DNA of 64,000 bases from Anaeramoeba ignava (lineage: Eukaryota; Metamonada; Anaeramoebidae), in assembly GCA_028826165.1 (NCBI GenBank), contig JAPDFW010000058.1, positions 62,001 through 126,000 on the forward strand, in the 5' to 3' direction. A program made the translations under genes and the position numbers. Positions 1-12,023 of the stretch are shown in pieces. Within the stretch, counting starts at the first letter, position 1; the number at the start of each line of letters is the position of its first letter. The notes beneath the pieces were generated by a model. It saw only the letters and a program-made list of their open reading frames with translations, had not been told where the DNA came from and ran no database searches.

Positions 1-1
1 T

Positions 2-229
2 GATAATTGGAATAATAATCAAAATCAAATTGAAAATCAATCAAAATTTCAAAGAAATGATAATTGGAATAATAACCAAAATCAAATTGAAAATGAATCA
101 AAATTTCAAAGAAATGATAATTGGAATAATAATCAAAATCAAATTGAAAATCAATCAAAATTTCAAAGAAATGATAATTGGAATAATAATCAAAATCAAA
201 TCGAAAATCAATCAAAATTTAAAAGAAAT
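2..229 (+). repeat. 57-bp tandem repeat inside coding exon (4 copies)
   Basis: Four head-to-tail copies of a 57-bp unit begin at 2, 59, 116 and 173 and run into the window edge. Being 19 codons long, the unit keeps the frame and encodes DNWNNNQNQIENQSKFQRN with few substitutions. More copies probably lie upstream. Confidence 0.9.
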
Positions 230-2058
230 GATAACAGAAAAAATGAACATAATCAAAATATCCTCCCACTTGAACAAATGGTTCAACAACCAAAGGAAGA
301 TTTCATGCAGAACAAAAACCAAAACCAAAATTATATGGATCAAAATATTCCATACAGTTCAATAAAACCTCAAAGAAAAGCAATTCATATAGAAGAAGAA
401 AAACAATCACATTTTTCACCAAATTTTCAAGCAAAAAATCAAAATCAAAATCAAAATCAAAATCAAAATCAAAATCAAAATGATTCAAAATCAGTAAATT
501 GATTTTTCTTTTAAACAAAATTCAATATAAATATAAATACAATTTTTTTTTTGATATTAGTCAAATCTTCTATTTAATACTTATTTTCACCACGACGAAA
601 AAGAAATTGAACGTTTATTAAAAGAAGGTGCATTATCTCATGATTTTGAAGTAAATTAATTTTTTTGAAATAAATACTTTCCCTTTTATTTATCACAAAA
701 ACAAACATATTTTTTTTTATTTCAAAAATTAGAATGTAAACTTTTTTTTACAATTTTGATTAAATTTTGATTAAAATTAAAATTAAAAAAAAAAGAATAC
801 ACCTCTTCACGCAGCAATCCAAAGTCATTGTTCTCATAATATTATTCGTCTTTTATTAAATCATGGAGCAAAAGTTAATATGCGAAATGTATTAAAATGA
901 AAATGAACATTTTGATTTACATTTTCTAAAAATATCCTTTTTTTTTAGAGCGTAATTCTTGAATTGTTTCATTTTCTTATTAGATTTTGATTTTGATTTT
1001 TATTTTTTGAATTTAGTTTGTAAATTTTTTTTTCCTTTTAAATTAAAAAATTAAAAATAAAATATTTGATTTTTGGATTGAAATATTATTAGGATCTTCC
1101 TCCATTATATTATGCATGCAAATCTGGATATCCAGTTACAAAATTACTTTTAGATTTTGGAGCAAATCCAAATTTACTTTTTGTATTAATTATTTACGAT
1201 TAAAACAAAAATTTTTTTTTTGATTTAGAAAATTAATTATTTGATAAAATAGCCAGTAAATAATTTTTGGATTTATTTAAAAAATAATTCTAAAATGATC
1301 TTTTTTTCTTTTTAGATTGTAATAAAAAAAAAATAAATTAAAAATTCGAAAATTAAAAATTCGAAAATTAAAATAAATAGGAAGAACAATTTTGTCAAGA
1401 TCAAAAAACAGAAGATCTAATAATAAGATACAATTCGTTAGTTGAAGATATGCAAAATTTACTGAATAATCAATTCACGAGTGATCTATCAATTAGAACA
1501 AAAGATGGAAGAATTCTTGTTCACAAAAATATAGTTTCAATCCGGATTGGATCGATAACAGTTCTTCAAGATATTTTTTCAAAATATTCAACAAATGTAG
1601 CGAATGATATAGCAGAATGGATTTATGGGAAAAATGAAACGGAAGTTCAATTTTTATCGAATATTCATTTCTTTATGGAACAATTAGGAATTAAAAATTG
1701 GGAAAAACTTTCAGGAAGAAACGGTTTACTTCAAGATCTTTCGAGACTTTTTAGAGATGAAAAATCAATGGATTGTGAAATTGTTATTAATAATCAAAGT
1801 TTCAAAGTTCATCGCTCAGTTTTAATGGCAAGAAGCAATTTTTTCCTTGAAGTTTTTAAAGGAAACTTAAGTATTCATCGTGAAAAAAAATCTTTTTTAA
1901 CTCAAACTATTCAAGAATTGATTCATTTCTTTTATTTTGATGAGATTTCTTCTGGTTTACCAAAATCTGTTTTGAATGAACTTAAAGAAGCAGTTTCATA
2001 TTATGAATTGAATCCAAATACTTATTTGATTCATCTTTTGAATTTTTATGCGAATTAA
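2..2058 (+). CDS. Ankyrin-repeat + tandem BTB domain protein (5' end outside window)
   Basis: Five exons join in one frame: 2-493, 561-650, 796-888, 1093-1182 and 1381-2058, all splices phase 0 with GT-AG ends. Exon 1 is low complexity: four 19-residue units starting DNWNNNQNQIENQ, then an NQ tract. Exons 2-4 each encode about one ankyrin repeat (for example TPLHAAIQSH...IIRLLLNHGAKVN, then PLYYACKSGYPVTKLLLDFGANPN), so exons match repeat units. The last exon holds two BTB-like modules; the second is clearer (MDCEIVINNQSFKVHRSVLMARSNFF). Ankyrin plus double BTB resembles IBtk-like proteins, which in animals are CUL3 substrate adaptors; that role here is inference. The start codon lies before the window. 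The RCC1-BTB array at 18.6-35.5 kb uses the same tandem-BTB ending. Confidence 0.8.
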
Positions 2059-2221
2059 GATCAAAAAGAAAAAAAGCAATTTTTCTTTTTCAAATTTTTT
2101 TTTCCGTTTTTTTTTTTAATAAAAAGAAAAAAACAAACAATTTTATTTTTCCTTTTTTTTTTAATTCATTTTTTCTTTTTTTCTTTTCTAAAATAAAATA
2201 AAAAAACAAATTTAATAATTA

Positions 2222-4242
2222 ATGACAAACAAATATCCTAAAAATAAATCAAGATTTATTTTTGAAAAACTTGAACAAATTCAACAATCATTCAAATTAA
2301 AAAATAGGAATGAAGAATATAAATTGGAATATGAACTTTTTTTAACAAGTGAGGGAAATGTATTAAAAGAAAGAGAAAAAGAAAATGAATTCCCTTTTAA
2401 TCAAGTTTGAATTATTTTTTGGAATTGGTTTTATTTATTAATTATAATTATTTTTTTTAAAATTAAAACAATTTAAAGAAAAAACCGAAAATGAGATTAA
2501 TTACTTTTAAAAATACTGAGGATTCTTTTTTAGTCATTACATCTGGTTTAAGTATTTATATTATTAATTCTGATTGGGACAAAAATGTAAAAAAGCAAAT
2601 TTGTTTTTCAATTATTTTTCAATTATTTTTATCAAACTTTTTTATATAAAAAAGAAAACAATTAAAACAGAAAATTTTGCATCTTTTCCCTTTACTTTTG
2701 ATTGTAAACAAACTGATAACAAAGAAATGGATATAATAATTGGGTTTTCTTCTAATGATTTCATTTTGGGAAATTTAAGCGCTGAGAATCGATTAAAATT
2801 TTATCCTAAAGTGAAAATTAATTAAAATGAAAATTATCCAAAAAAAATAAATAATTAATAAATAAATAATAAATATTTAGAGATCAATATTAACAGATCC
2901 CATAACATGTATTCGTTGGATTCCTAATACAGAAAAATGTATTATGACTTCTGATTTAAGAGGCAATTTTATTATTTACAATCTTGATTTAGTAGAGTTT
3001 AATAAACCAAATATAACAGAATTAAGAAAGAAAAAGTAAACAAATCAAATATTAATAATAATATTATTATTGAAACAAAATTTATGATTTATATATTTTT
3101 TTTGATTTAAAAGAACTGATATTTGGGTCAATCCTCGTAAATTCCAAAACCCAACGCATATCATTCACGCAAGTGATTCAGCAATTAAACAATTTGAATT
3201 TTCACCAAAAGACGGGAAATATGTTGCTTTAGTTGATAAAAATGGATATTTGAGGATATATAACTCTGAAGGCGATAAATGGGAGAGAATTTGTAATTTT
3301 AAGAGTTATTTTGGAGGATTAAATTGTATGTCATGGAGTTCAAATCAAAAATATATTTTAACTGGTGGAGAAGATGATTTAGTTTCACTTTGGGATTTTG
3401 AGCAAAAAAAGCTTCTAAAAAGATTTGAATCTCATCATTCTTGGATTACATCAGTTGCTTTTGATGTTTCTAATCAAAATGCAAATTATATATCTAAAGA
3501 AAATGAAAATACAATCAATATCAATAGTAATAGTAGTTTGAGTGATGATGATATAATATTGGATGGTGGTCCTAATATTGATAAATCTAAAGAAGTTAAA
3601 GAAGAGAAAGAAATATTACGTTTTGGATCTGTTAGTGAGGATTCTCATTTGTGTATTTGGGAATATCGAAATTTAAATGAAAATGAAAATGAAAATGAAA
3701 ATGAAAATCAAAATGAAAATTTAAATGAAAATGAAAATCAAAATCAAAATCAAAATGAAAATCAAAATCAAAATCAAAATGAAAATGAAAATGAAAATGA
3801 AAATCAAAATCAAAATCAAAATCAAAATCAAAATCAAAATGAAAATGAAAATGAAAATGAAAATGAAAATCAAAATGAAAATCAAAATCAAAATCAAAAT
3901 CAAAATCAAAATGAAAATGAAAATGAAAATCAAAATGAAAATCAAAATCAAAATCAAAATCAAAATCAAAATCAAAATCAAAATCAAAATCAAAATCAAA
4001 ATCAAAATCAAAATCAAAATCAAAATCAAAATCAAAATCAAAATGACTTTTCTCAACAAAAAAAATTATCCAAAAATTCATTAGAATATGTTAAAGTTCA
4101 TCATTCTCCTTTAACTGATTTACTTTTTAATGAAAAATATATCTTCACTTTATGCACAAAAGGTCTAGTTAAGTTTTGGAAAAAATCACAAAATCAAAAT
4201 TCAAGATCCACAATTTTAGATCAAATTATTCAATATAAATAA
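2222..4242 (+). CDS. WD40 protein of the WDR20 / CreC family
   Basis: Five exons: 2222-2404, 2479-2586, 2655-2810, 2881-3035, 3114-4242, total 576 residues. The frame closes across every intron (phases 0, 0, 0, 2). Family signatures appear in order: [15 protein letters not shown], then [27 protein letters not shown], then [14 protein letters not shown], then [16 protein letters not shown], then [12 protein letters not shown], then [16 protein letters not shown], and a last blade [16 protein letters not shown]. These match human WDR20 and fungal CreC, which bind and activate USP12/USP46-type deubiquitinases. A (QN/EN)n tract of about 125 residues sits between the last two blades, where animal WDR20 also has a long disordered insert. 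The next gene downstream is a deubiquitinase of a different USP subfamily. Start codon is the first in-frame ATG. Confidence 0.85.
3675..4044 (+). repeat. Coding hexamer array (CAAAAT / GAAAAT)n
   Basis: About 60 hexamers encode alternating Asn-Gln and Asn-Glu dipeptides within the WDR20-like gene. CAAAAT and GAAAAT units come in blocks, as expected from slippage copying. The TAAAAT form, which would be a stop in this frame, is absent. Confidence 0.95.
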
Positions 4243-4420
4243 TTAAATCCAAAAATTTATTTTAATTTTAATTTTAATTTCCCAATTAATTTTCTAATTT
4301 TTTTTAAAATAAAAAAAGAGAAAAAAAATTTTTAAAAAGAAAAACAAAAAAAAAAGTTTTCATTTTTTTCCTCATTTCAATTTAAAAAAAAAATCCAAAA
4401 AAAAAAAACCATCAAAAACA

Positions 4421-7400
4421 ATGTAAAAAATAATTAAAATTAAAATTAAAATTAAAATTAAAATTAAAATTTTTTGAATTAAAATTAAAAATTTTTTTAT
4501 TGAAAAGGCAAGAAAATTCAAAACCAAAAACAAAAACGCCACAAGAAGAACTTTCACTTGTTGTTGAAGCTGAAAAAGAAACAGAACAATTAATAGTTGG
4601 AGAGACTTGGTATTTACTTGATTATAAATGGTGGATCAAATGGCAAAAATATGTCAAATATCATACAGATGAAACTGATGATAATCCTCAACCTGATGCT
4701 ATTGATAACTCTTCTTTACTTACTGAAGACCTTCAAGAGTTAAAACCAGAACTTGTTGAAAATCAAGATTATACTTTAGTTTCTGAAAAAGTTTGGGAAG
4801 TTCTTGTTTCAATGTAAAATAATTTTATCATTTTTGCCACTTGAAAAAATTAAAATTACAATTAAAATTAAAATTAAAATTAAAAATAAAATTATAATTC
4901 AAATTAAAATTAAAATTAAAATTAAAATCAAAATTAAAAATAAAATTCAAATTAAAATTAAAATTAAAATTAAAATTAAAATTATAATTAAAATTAAAAT
5001 TAAAATTAAAATTAAAATTAAAATTAAAATTAAAATTAAAATTAAAATTAAAATTAAAATTAAAATTAAAATTAAAATTAAAATTAAAATTAAAATTAAA
5101 ATTAAAATTATAATTAAAATTAAAATTAAAATTAAAATTAAAATAATTAAAATTAAAATTAAAATTAAAATTAATATTATAAATAAAAATCAAAATTAAA
5201 ATTAAAATTAAAATTAAAATTAAATTTAAAATTAAAAATTAAAATTAAAATTAAAATTAAAATTAAAATAAAATTAAAATTAAAATTTCGAAAAATTAAA
5301 ATTAATATTAAAATAAAAATTAAAATTAAATTAAAATTAAAATTATAATTAAAATTAATATTAATATTATTGTTCAAAATCAAAATTAAAATTTTAAAAT
5401 TTAAATTAAAATTAAAAATAAAATTAAAATTAAAATTAAAATTAAAATTAATATTAAAATTAAAAATTTAAAATTAAAATTAAAATTTAAAATTAAAAAG
5501 AATTAAAATTAAAATTAAAATTAAAATTAAAATTAAAATTGAAATTAAAATTAAAATTAAAATTAAAATTAAAATTAAAATTAAAATTAAAATTATAATT
5601 AAAATTAAAATTAAAATTAAAATTAAATTTAAAATTAAAACAATTATAATTAAAATTAATATTAAAAATTAAAATTAAAATTAAAATTATAATTAAAATT
5701 AAAATTAAAATTAAAAATAAAAATTAAAATTAAAATTATTAAAATTAAAATTAAAATTATAATTAAAATTAAAATTAAAATTAAAATCAAAATTAAAAAT
5801 AAAAATTAAAATTAAAATTAAAATTAAAATTAAAATTAAAATTAAAATTAAAATTAAAATTAAAATTAAAATTAAAATTAAAATTAAAATTAAAATTAAA
5901 ATTAAAATTAAAATAAAAATTAAAATTAAAATTAAAATTAAAATCAAAATTAAAATTAAAAATAAAAATAAAAATAAAAATTAAAAATTAAAATCATTAT
6001 AAAAAATAAGTTATTCTGGTGGACCAGCAATTCCTCGAAAAGTTATTGAAATTAGTCTTAGTAAAACAACAAAAGTGGAAGTTTATCCAATGAGATTATC
6101 ATTCATTTTGAATAGTGAAACAAAAATTTTTGAATTTAGTTGCATTTCCAAAATTTCTGATGTAGCAGATCAAGTTTCTAAAGAATTTAAACTTCCAAAA
6201 GAAAATTGTAAATTAAAAAAAAAAGATTTAAAAGATTTAAAATGGAAAATTAATTGAAAAATTTAAAATAACAAAAAAAAAAGATATTCTTTGCATTATT
6301 ACTGCAGATTATTTCAAAATTCTCAAACCTGAAAAAACTATTGAAACATCTAAATTAACACAAGGAGATAAAATTTATATTTTTTTAAAAGATAAATTTG
6401 ATTCTTTAAATCAAAACAAGTATTTTAAAATTAAAATTAAAATAAAATTAAAATTAAAATCAAAATCAAAATTAAAATTAAAATTTAAATTTAAATTAAA
6501 ATTAAAATCAAAATTAAAATTAAAATTTAAATTTAAATTAAAATTAAAATCAAAATTAAAATTCATTTTAAAATTAAAAATTAAAATTAAAAATAAAAAT
6601 AAAATTAAAATTAATATTATAATTCAAAATTAAAATTAAAATTAAAATTAAAATTAAAATAAAATCATTTCCAAAAAAAAGACAAAATCTCAAAATTAAT
6701 ATTCAAGATGGAGGACTTGTTGGTTTGAGTAATCTTGGAAACACTTGCTTCATGAATAGTGGTTTACAGTGCCTTTTTCATTCAATGCCACTTGTTCATT
6801 ATTTCTTAACAGATGAATATAAAAATCATATTAATAAAACTAATCCTATTGGAATGAAAGGAAAATTAGCAAAACAATTTGGAGCACTTGCAAAAGCAGT
6901 ATGGATAATTTTAATTAAAAATTTAAAATTCATTTTGGAATTAAAATTAAAAATAAAATTAAAATTAAAATTCATTTTGAAATCAAAATTAAAATTATAA
7001 TTAAAATTAAAATTAAAATAAAATTAAAATTAAAATTAAAATTAAAATTAAAATTAAAATTAAAATTAAAATTATATTTAAAATTAAAATTCATTTTGAA
7101 ATCAAAATTATAATTAAAATTAAAATCGGATAAAAAATTATAATTAAAATTAAAATTAAAATTAAAATTAAAATTAAAATTATAATTTAAAATTTAATTT
7201 AAAATTCATTTTGAAAATAAAAATAAAATTCATTTTGAAAATTAAGATTTGGTCAAGTTCTCCATTTGGATCACTCTCACCAAGAAACCTTAAATTTGTT
7301 ATCGGACAATTTGCATCACAATTTATGGGATACGGACAACAAGATAGTCAAGAATTAATAGGATTTTTATTAGACGGATTGCACGAAGATCTTAACAAAA

Positions 7401-8830
7401 TAATAAAAAAACCATTACCACAAGAAGTCAAGACAGAAAACAAAAGCGACGAGGAGCTTTCACGAGATTTTTGGAGCGCACATGTTGCACGTAATGATTC
7501 AGTGATTGTAGATATCTTTCAAGGACAAGTCAAAAGTCGACTACACTGTCCAAAATGCAGCAAAATTTCAATCACTTTTGATCCTGTAATGTACTACTCA
7601 CTTCCACTCCCACAAATAAACGAGCTGCGGATCCCAGTGACTGTTGTTCCGCTCGAGAATCCACCAACAACATATCTGATCCACGCTGAAAGCCCTGCGC
7701 ATGTCAATAATGTTCTTGAAGGAATATCGAAGTGCACGAAGATTCCAACAGATAATTTGGTGCTGTCAGAAATTTTCCAAAAAAAAATATACAAAAATTT
7801 CTCTCCCAGTGAAAAATTCAATCCTTCTCCGCGCGATGTGTTTTTCTCATACGAGGTGTCTCCGGTAAATCAAGAGACGGAGAACAAAAGAAAAAGGAGT
7901 CTGGTGTCTGTATTGCAGTACCAATTTGTTCAATCCAAAAACCAGCAAAAAATGTCACTTTCAAGAATAGGAAATCCGTTGATAATTGATTTCGGCGGAC
8001 CAGAAATCACACTTGAGAAATTGCGTGAGAAAATTGCGCAACGGTTCACTCACATTACATCCAAATTGCCCGATTGGGAAACCATTAAACAGAACGCGAA
8101 AGAAAACAAATTCGAAAATATTTATTCTAATTGGGAATTCAAAAACGATCCAAAAAATCATTTTTTCTGCGTTTTCCAAATTGGATACACAAGCGATCTG
8201 GAAAAAAAGTTCGCAGGCAACGAGACAATCCCTTTCCCGCAACGATCCACAATTGGAATTGTGTGGGATCCTATGCTGACAAGCCAGGAATTAATCAACG
8301 ATGAAATTTTATTGCAAACAATTAAACATGAAAGTTTTGTTCAATACACGAAAAAGAAAAAAGCCGATGCAACACTTTTTGAGTGTGTTGAGCAGTACAT
8401 AACCGAGGAGCAGTTGAGTTCAACAGACAAATGGTATTGCCCGCATTGCAAGGAGTTTGTTCAGGCGTACAAGAAAATGGATTTTTGGAAAATGCCAAAT
8501 ATTTTGATAATTCAGCTTAAAAGATTTTCTTATACTCGATATTATCGCTCCAAAATTGACAAGTTCATTGAATTTCCTGAGATTTTGGATCTTTCTCCGT
8601 ACATCTCTGTTCAGCAAGAAACTCCCCCTGTTTATAGGCTTATTGCTGTCTCAAATCACTATGGTGGTTATGGTGGTGGTCATTATACTGCTTATTGTTT
8701 TCATGAACCTTCAAAGAAATGGTATAGTTTTAATGATAGTTCAGTCTCGAAAATTTCTAGTTTTGAAGAAACTCTTTCTTCTGCTGCTTATGTTCTGTTT
8801 TATCAGAAGATTTCTCCAAAACAAAAATAA
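4421..8830 (+). CDS. Ubiquitin carboxyl-terminal hydrolase, USP4/11/15 type (DUSP-UBL-USP)
   Basis: Six exons: 4421-4422, 4508-4813, 6011-6207, 6284-6419, 6682-6898, 7247-8830; 813 residues, all junctions in frame. The start ATG is itself split: AT before the first intron, G after it. Exon 2 encodes a DUSP domain (GETWYLLDYKWWIKWQKYV). Exons 3-4 continue as in USP15 (YSGGPAIPRKVIE, KVEVYPMRL) into a ubiquitin-like fold. The Cys box is GLSNLGNTCFMNSGLQC, followed by MGYGQQDSQELIGFLLDGLHEDL. Zinc-knuckle pairs CPKC and CPHC are present, and the His box is HYGGYGGGHYTAYC with the later Asn in YSFNDSSV. All catalytic residues are intact, so it should be an active cysteine protease cleaving ubiquitin. 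The last exon is unusually GC-rich for this window between about 7430 and 8500. Confidence 0.88.
4855..5995 (+). repeat. AAAATT hexamer array filling intron 2 of the USP gene
   Basis: Almost the whole 1,197-nt intron (4814-6010) is AAAATT units with scattered AAAATC, AAAATA and 5-mer variants. It separates the DUSP exon from the UBL exon and has no supported coding content. KI/NF/IL-type reading frames here are repeat artefacts. Confidence 0.93.
6421..6665 (+). repeat. AAAATT array in USP intron 4
   Basis: This intron (6420-6681) is mostly AAAATT with AAATTTAAATTT punctuation and a TTCATTTTAAAATT element. The flanking exons read SLNQNK and QNLKINIQDGG across the junction. Confidence 0.85.
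6905..7240 (+). repeat. AAAATT array with TTCATTTTGAAAT punctuation in USP intron 5
   Basis: This 348-nt intron (6899-7246) interrupts the catalytic domain between the Cys box and the QQDSQEL motif. AAAATT runs are broken at intervals by TTCATTTTGAAA-type elements that recur in other introns and spacers of the window. Confidence 0.85.
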
Positions 8831-9240
8831 TTCAATTAAATCAAATCAAATCAAAACAAAACAAATCAAAACAAAACAAATCAAAACTAAAATAAAATCA
8901 AATTAAATTAAATTGAATTAAATTGAATCAAATTAAATTATTAAATAAAACAAATTAAATCAAAATAAAACAAATTAAATTAAATTAAATTGAATCAAAT
9001 TAAATTAAATAAAAATCAAAACAAATCAAATTAAATAAATAAATCAAACAAATTGAATCAAATTAAATTAAATTAAATTAAATTAAATCAAATTAAATTA
9101 AATCAAATTAAATTAAATTAAATCAAATTAAATTAAACCAAATTAAATTAAATCAAATTAAATTAAATTAAATTAAAATTAAATTAAATTAAATCAAATT
9201 AAATTAAATTAAATTAAATTAAATCAAATTAAATTAAATC
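8831..9240 (+). repeat. AAATT / AAATC pentamer array downstream of the USP gene
   Basis: About 400 bp of pentamer-based repeat (AAATT, AAATC, some AAAAC) starts immediately after the USP stop codon. The unit length differs from the hexamers elsewhere in the window. No gene is seen in it or in the T-rich 9241-9456 stretch. Confidence 0.85.
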
Positions 9241-9456
9241 AATAATTTTCTTTTCTTCAACATTTTCAAGAAAGTTTTTAAAAAAAAGCAATTTAAATTT
9301 TAATTAAAAATCCCAAAAATAAAAAATAAAAAATAAAAACTAAAATTTTCAAACTAAATTCCATTTTTAATTCCATTTTAATTTTAATTTTATAAATGAA
9401 TTTTAATTTGAATTTAAATTTAAATTTTATTGGAAAATTCTTCAATAATTCTTATA

Positions 9457-9804
9457 TTATTTCTTTTTTTGACATTCCCAAAGAATTTCAAGTAAATTTT
9501 TGCATTTTTCTGGTTTTTTCTTTTGAAGACAAATCATATATTTTTCAAGTTGTTCAAAACATTTAGAATTGAGTTTAAAAACAGTATCAACACTTTTAAA
9601 AAATAATTTAAAATTTAATTTTAAAATTTAAAATTTTAAAATTTGAATTTATAATAAAAAAACATACTAATTATCTCTACATTTTTCAAGAGATTTAATT
9701 TCTTTTAAACATTTTGATTGGTCTTTATTTTTATCCATACAAGAAACAAGTTTAGTAAATTCAAAAATACAAACTTTTTCAATATCTTTTTCTCTAATTT
9801 CCAT
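9457..9804 (-). CDS. Small double twin-CX9C (CHCH) protein, NDUFA8-like
   Basis: A two-exon gene on the minus strand: ATG at 9804, exon 1 9804-9668, a 75-nt GT-AG intron, exon 2 9592-9457 ending in TAA; 90 residues. The eight cysteines form two pairs of helical hairpins. The first is C-X9-C-X9-C-X9-C and the second C-X9-C-X8-C-X9-C, with 14 residues between them. The first spacing is exactly that of complex I subunit NDUFA8, which also has two such domains; other CHCH proteins usually have only one. CX9C proteins are oxidised by Mia40 in the mitochondrial intermembrane space. No N-terminal presequence is visible, as is normal for this class. Family placement rests on cysteine spacing. The upstream TCATTTTTTTTT-type element supports the start. 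Confidence 0.65.
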
Positions 9805-10032
9805 TTTATTAATTAAAAAAAAAAAAATGAAAAAAAAATGAAAAAAAAATAAAAAAAAATGAAAATTAAATTAAAAAACACCCCTTTTTAAAAATAAAAA
9901 AAAAAACAATTTTTGTTTATTTTCGTTTTCATTTTTTTCTTTTTCTCATCAATTTCTTTCTTTTTTTTTTCATCTAAAATCATTTCTCAATTAAAAAATT
10001 TACATCAAAATTTAAATTAATAAAAAAAAATA
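9805..10032. promoter_or_regulatory. Divergent promoter region between CX9C gene and PAS gene
   Basis: This spacer separates two divergently read genes. Next to each start it carries CATTTTTTT-type elements (as AAAAAAATG blocks on the CX9C side, and as TTTTCATTTTTTTC at about 9927-9942 on the PAS side). No ORF of interest is present. Confidence 0.5.
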
Positions 10033-12023
10033 ATGGGAAATATTGCTCATACAAAAACAACAATTAAGAAAAGTCAGAAAAAAAAATATTTTAGATTAAT
10101 TTCCAGATCAAAAGAACCTGTTTTACTTGTTGATACACAAAATAAATACGTTAAAGGAAATCAAGCAGCAGTTCAATTATTTGAAGGAAAGAATTTCGAA
10201 GAATTACAAAGTGCTGGTGTTGAAAAATTAACACCAAAAGTTCAACCTCATTTAAAAATGGATAGTCAAAGTGCTGTTGTTGCTTTTATTAATAATGCTG
10301 TTGAGTAATTTTCGAATTTAAAAATTAAAATTCATTTATAAAATTGAAATTCATTTTATTAAAATTAAAATAATTCATTTATAAAATTAAAATTAAATTT
10401 AAAATTCATTTATAAAATAAAAAATTAAAAATTTATAAAAAAATTTAAATCAAAATTAAAATTCATTTATAAAATTAAAATTAAAATTCATTTATAAAAT
10501 TAAAATTAAAATTAAAATTAAAATCAAATTAAAATTAAAATTCATTTATAAAATTATAATAAAATTAAATTTAAAATTAAAATTCATATTAAAATTAAAA
10601 TTAAAATTCATTTTGAAATTAAAATTCATTTATAAAATTAAAATTAAAATTAAAATTAAAATTAAAATTCATTTATAAAATTAAAATTAAAATTAAAATT
10701 AAAATTAAAATTCATTTATAAAATTAAAATTAAAATTAATTTTAAAATTAAAATTCATTTATAAAATTAAAATTAAAATTAAAATTAATTAAAATTAAAA
10801 TTCATTTATAAAATTAAAATTAAAAATTAATATAAAATTAAAATTAAAATTCATTTATAAAATTAAAATTAAAAATTAAAATTAAAAATTAAAATTAAAT
10901 TAAAATTAAAATTAAAATTAAAAATTTATAAAATTAAAATTAAAATTAAAATTAAAATTTAAAATTCATTTATAAAATTAAAATTAAAATTAAAATTAAA
11001 ATTTAAAATTAAAATTCATTTATAAAATTAAAATTAAAATTATAATAAAATTAAAATTAAAATTAAAATTAAAATTGAAATTAAAATCAAAATTAAAAAT
11101 TTAGAAAAAATCAAGGATATCAAGACTTCGACTTCCAACATATTACAGTAACAGGAAAACCATTCTGGGTTCACATTTGGATTACACCAATCAACTTAGG
11201 AGGAGAATTAATAGTTCAAAAAGTACTAAGAAAAATTGATGCACCAAAAAATGAAAAATCATTTGAATTTTCAAGTTTACCAGATCTCAAAATCATATCA
11301 CCAGATCTCCAAATATCAAAAACAACACAATTCCCAATATCAAGCAACTCGGAAGTGAATGTATCCAAAAATTTTACTGATTTAGTTGCGCCTCAATTGT
11401 CATCAGATTCATCACAAGCACAAACACCAACAACACCAACACAATCACAATCAAAAATTCAAAACTTAACAAGTGGAAATGAATCAGATCCTGATGAATT
11501 CATGCAAAATTACGGTCATGAAAATGAAAAAAGACATCATCGAAGTTTGTCAACTACACTTTCTTCTCATAAACCAACGGAAGAACTAGAGAAATTACTT
11601 CAAGAGATCAAAAAGCAAATTCAATCGTTAAGCAATAAAGAAATTGAGGATCCTATTCTTAAAAATTTGGATGAGATCTCAGAATGTTTTAAAGGATCAA
11701 TCCAAAAAAGAGATGAACAAATTGAAAAATTTTTTGATAAACTTTCCACTGAAAGAAAAGAACATGACAAGAAATATGAAAAACTTGAAGCACATTTTCA
11801 AAGAAGACTTAGTGGTTTGGAAACTGAAAAACAAGACAAGAAAACTTTTTTGGAAGAAGGTTTTCGAATGAAAAAAGCTTTTAATTTAATCTCAAAATAT
11901 TCTCAAGAACAAGACAAAATTATCGATAAACTTGGTCGTGCAATTTTGAGTTTGAAAGAAAATAATATTATTAAAATTGATAATTTCGATGAATTTTCTT
12001 CTTTTTCTGATGATGAATTTTAA
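10033..12023 (+). CDS. PAS-domain / coiled-coil protein of unknown function
   Basis: Two exons, 10033-10304 and 11105-12023, join in phase 2 and give 396 residues. The N-terminal part is PAS-like: RLISRSKEPVLLVDTQNKYVKGNQAAVQLFEGKNFEEL, where a one-line sensor helix-strand pattern leads into NQAA, as in many PAS folds. The second exon continues DFDFQHITVTGKPFWVHIWITPI, the late beta strands of the same fold. The middle is Ser/Thr/Gln-rich and probably disordered. The C-terminus (about 190-380) is a charged heptad-type coiled coil, then acidic. There is no kinase, cyclase or DNA-binding domain, so a signalling-scaffold role is only inference. The PAS domain is split by an 800-nt repeat intron. 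Confidence 0.75.
10316..11100 (+). repeat. Intronic AAAATT array punctuated by TTCATTTATAAAATT
   Basis: The intron (10305-11104) alternates short AAAATT runs with the 15-mer TTCATTTATAAAATT, which recurs more than a dozen times. The same 15-mer appears in the AIM24 intron and in RCC1-BTB spacers, so it is a dispersed element of the repeat family. Confidence 0.9.

Noticed and set aside
2222-2410. A separate 62-residue gene
   Set aside because: It splices in frame to the WDR20-like exons, and ends in the intron's early stop; read as exon 1 it gives a continuous 576-residue protein.
3632-4084. Minus- and plus-strand FDFDF, ILILI and KIKIK frames in hexamer tracts (also at 4.8-5.9, 17.4-17.7, 20.7-21.1, 30.3-31.3 and 63.6-64.0 kb)
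   Set aside because: A stop-free hexamer gives an open frame by arithmetic in several registers. No start context, splice or conserved residue supports a protein.
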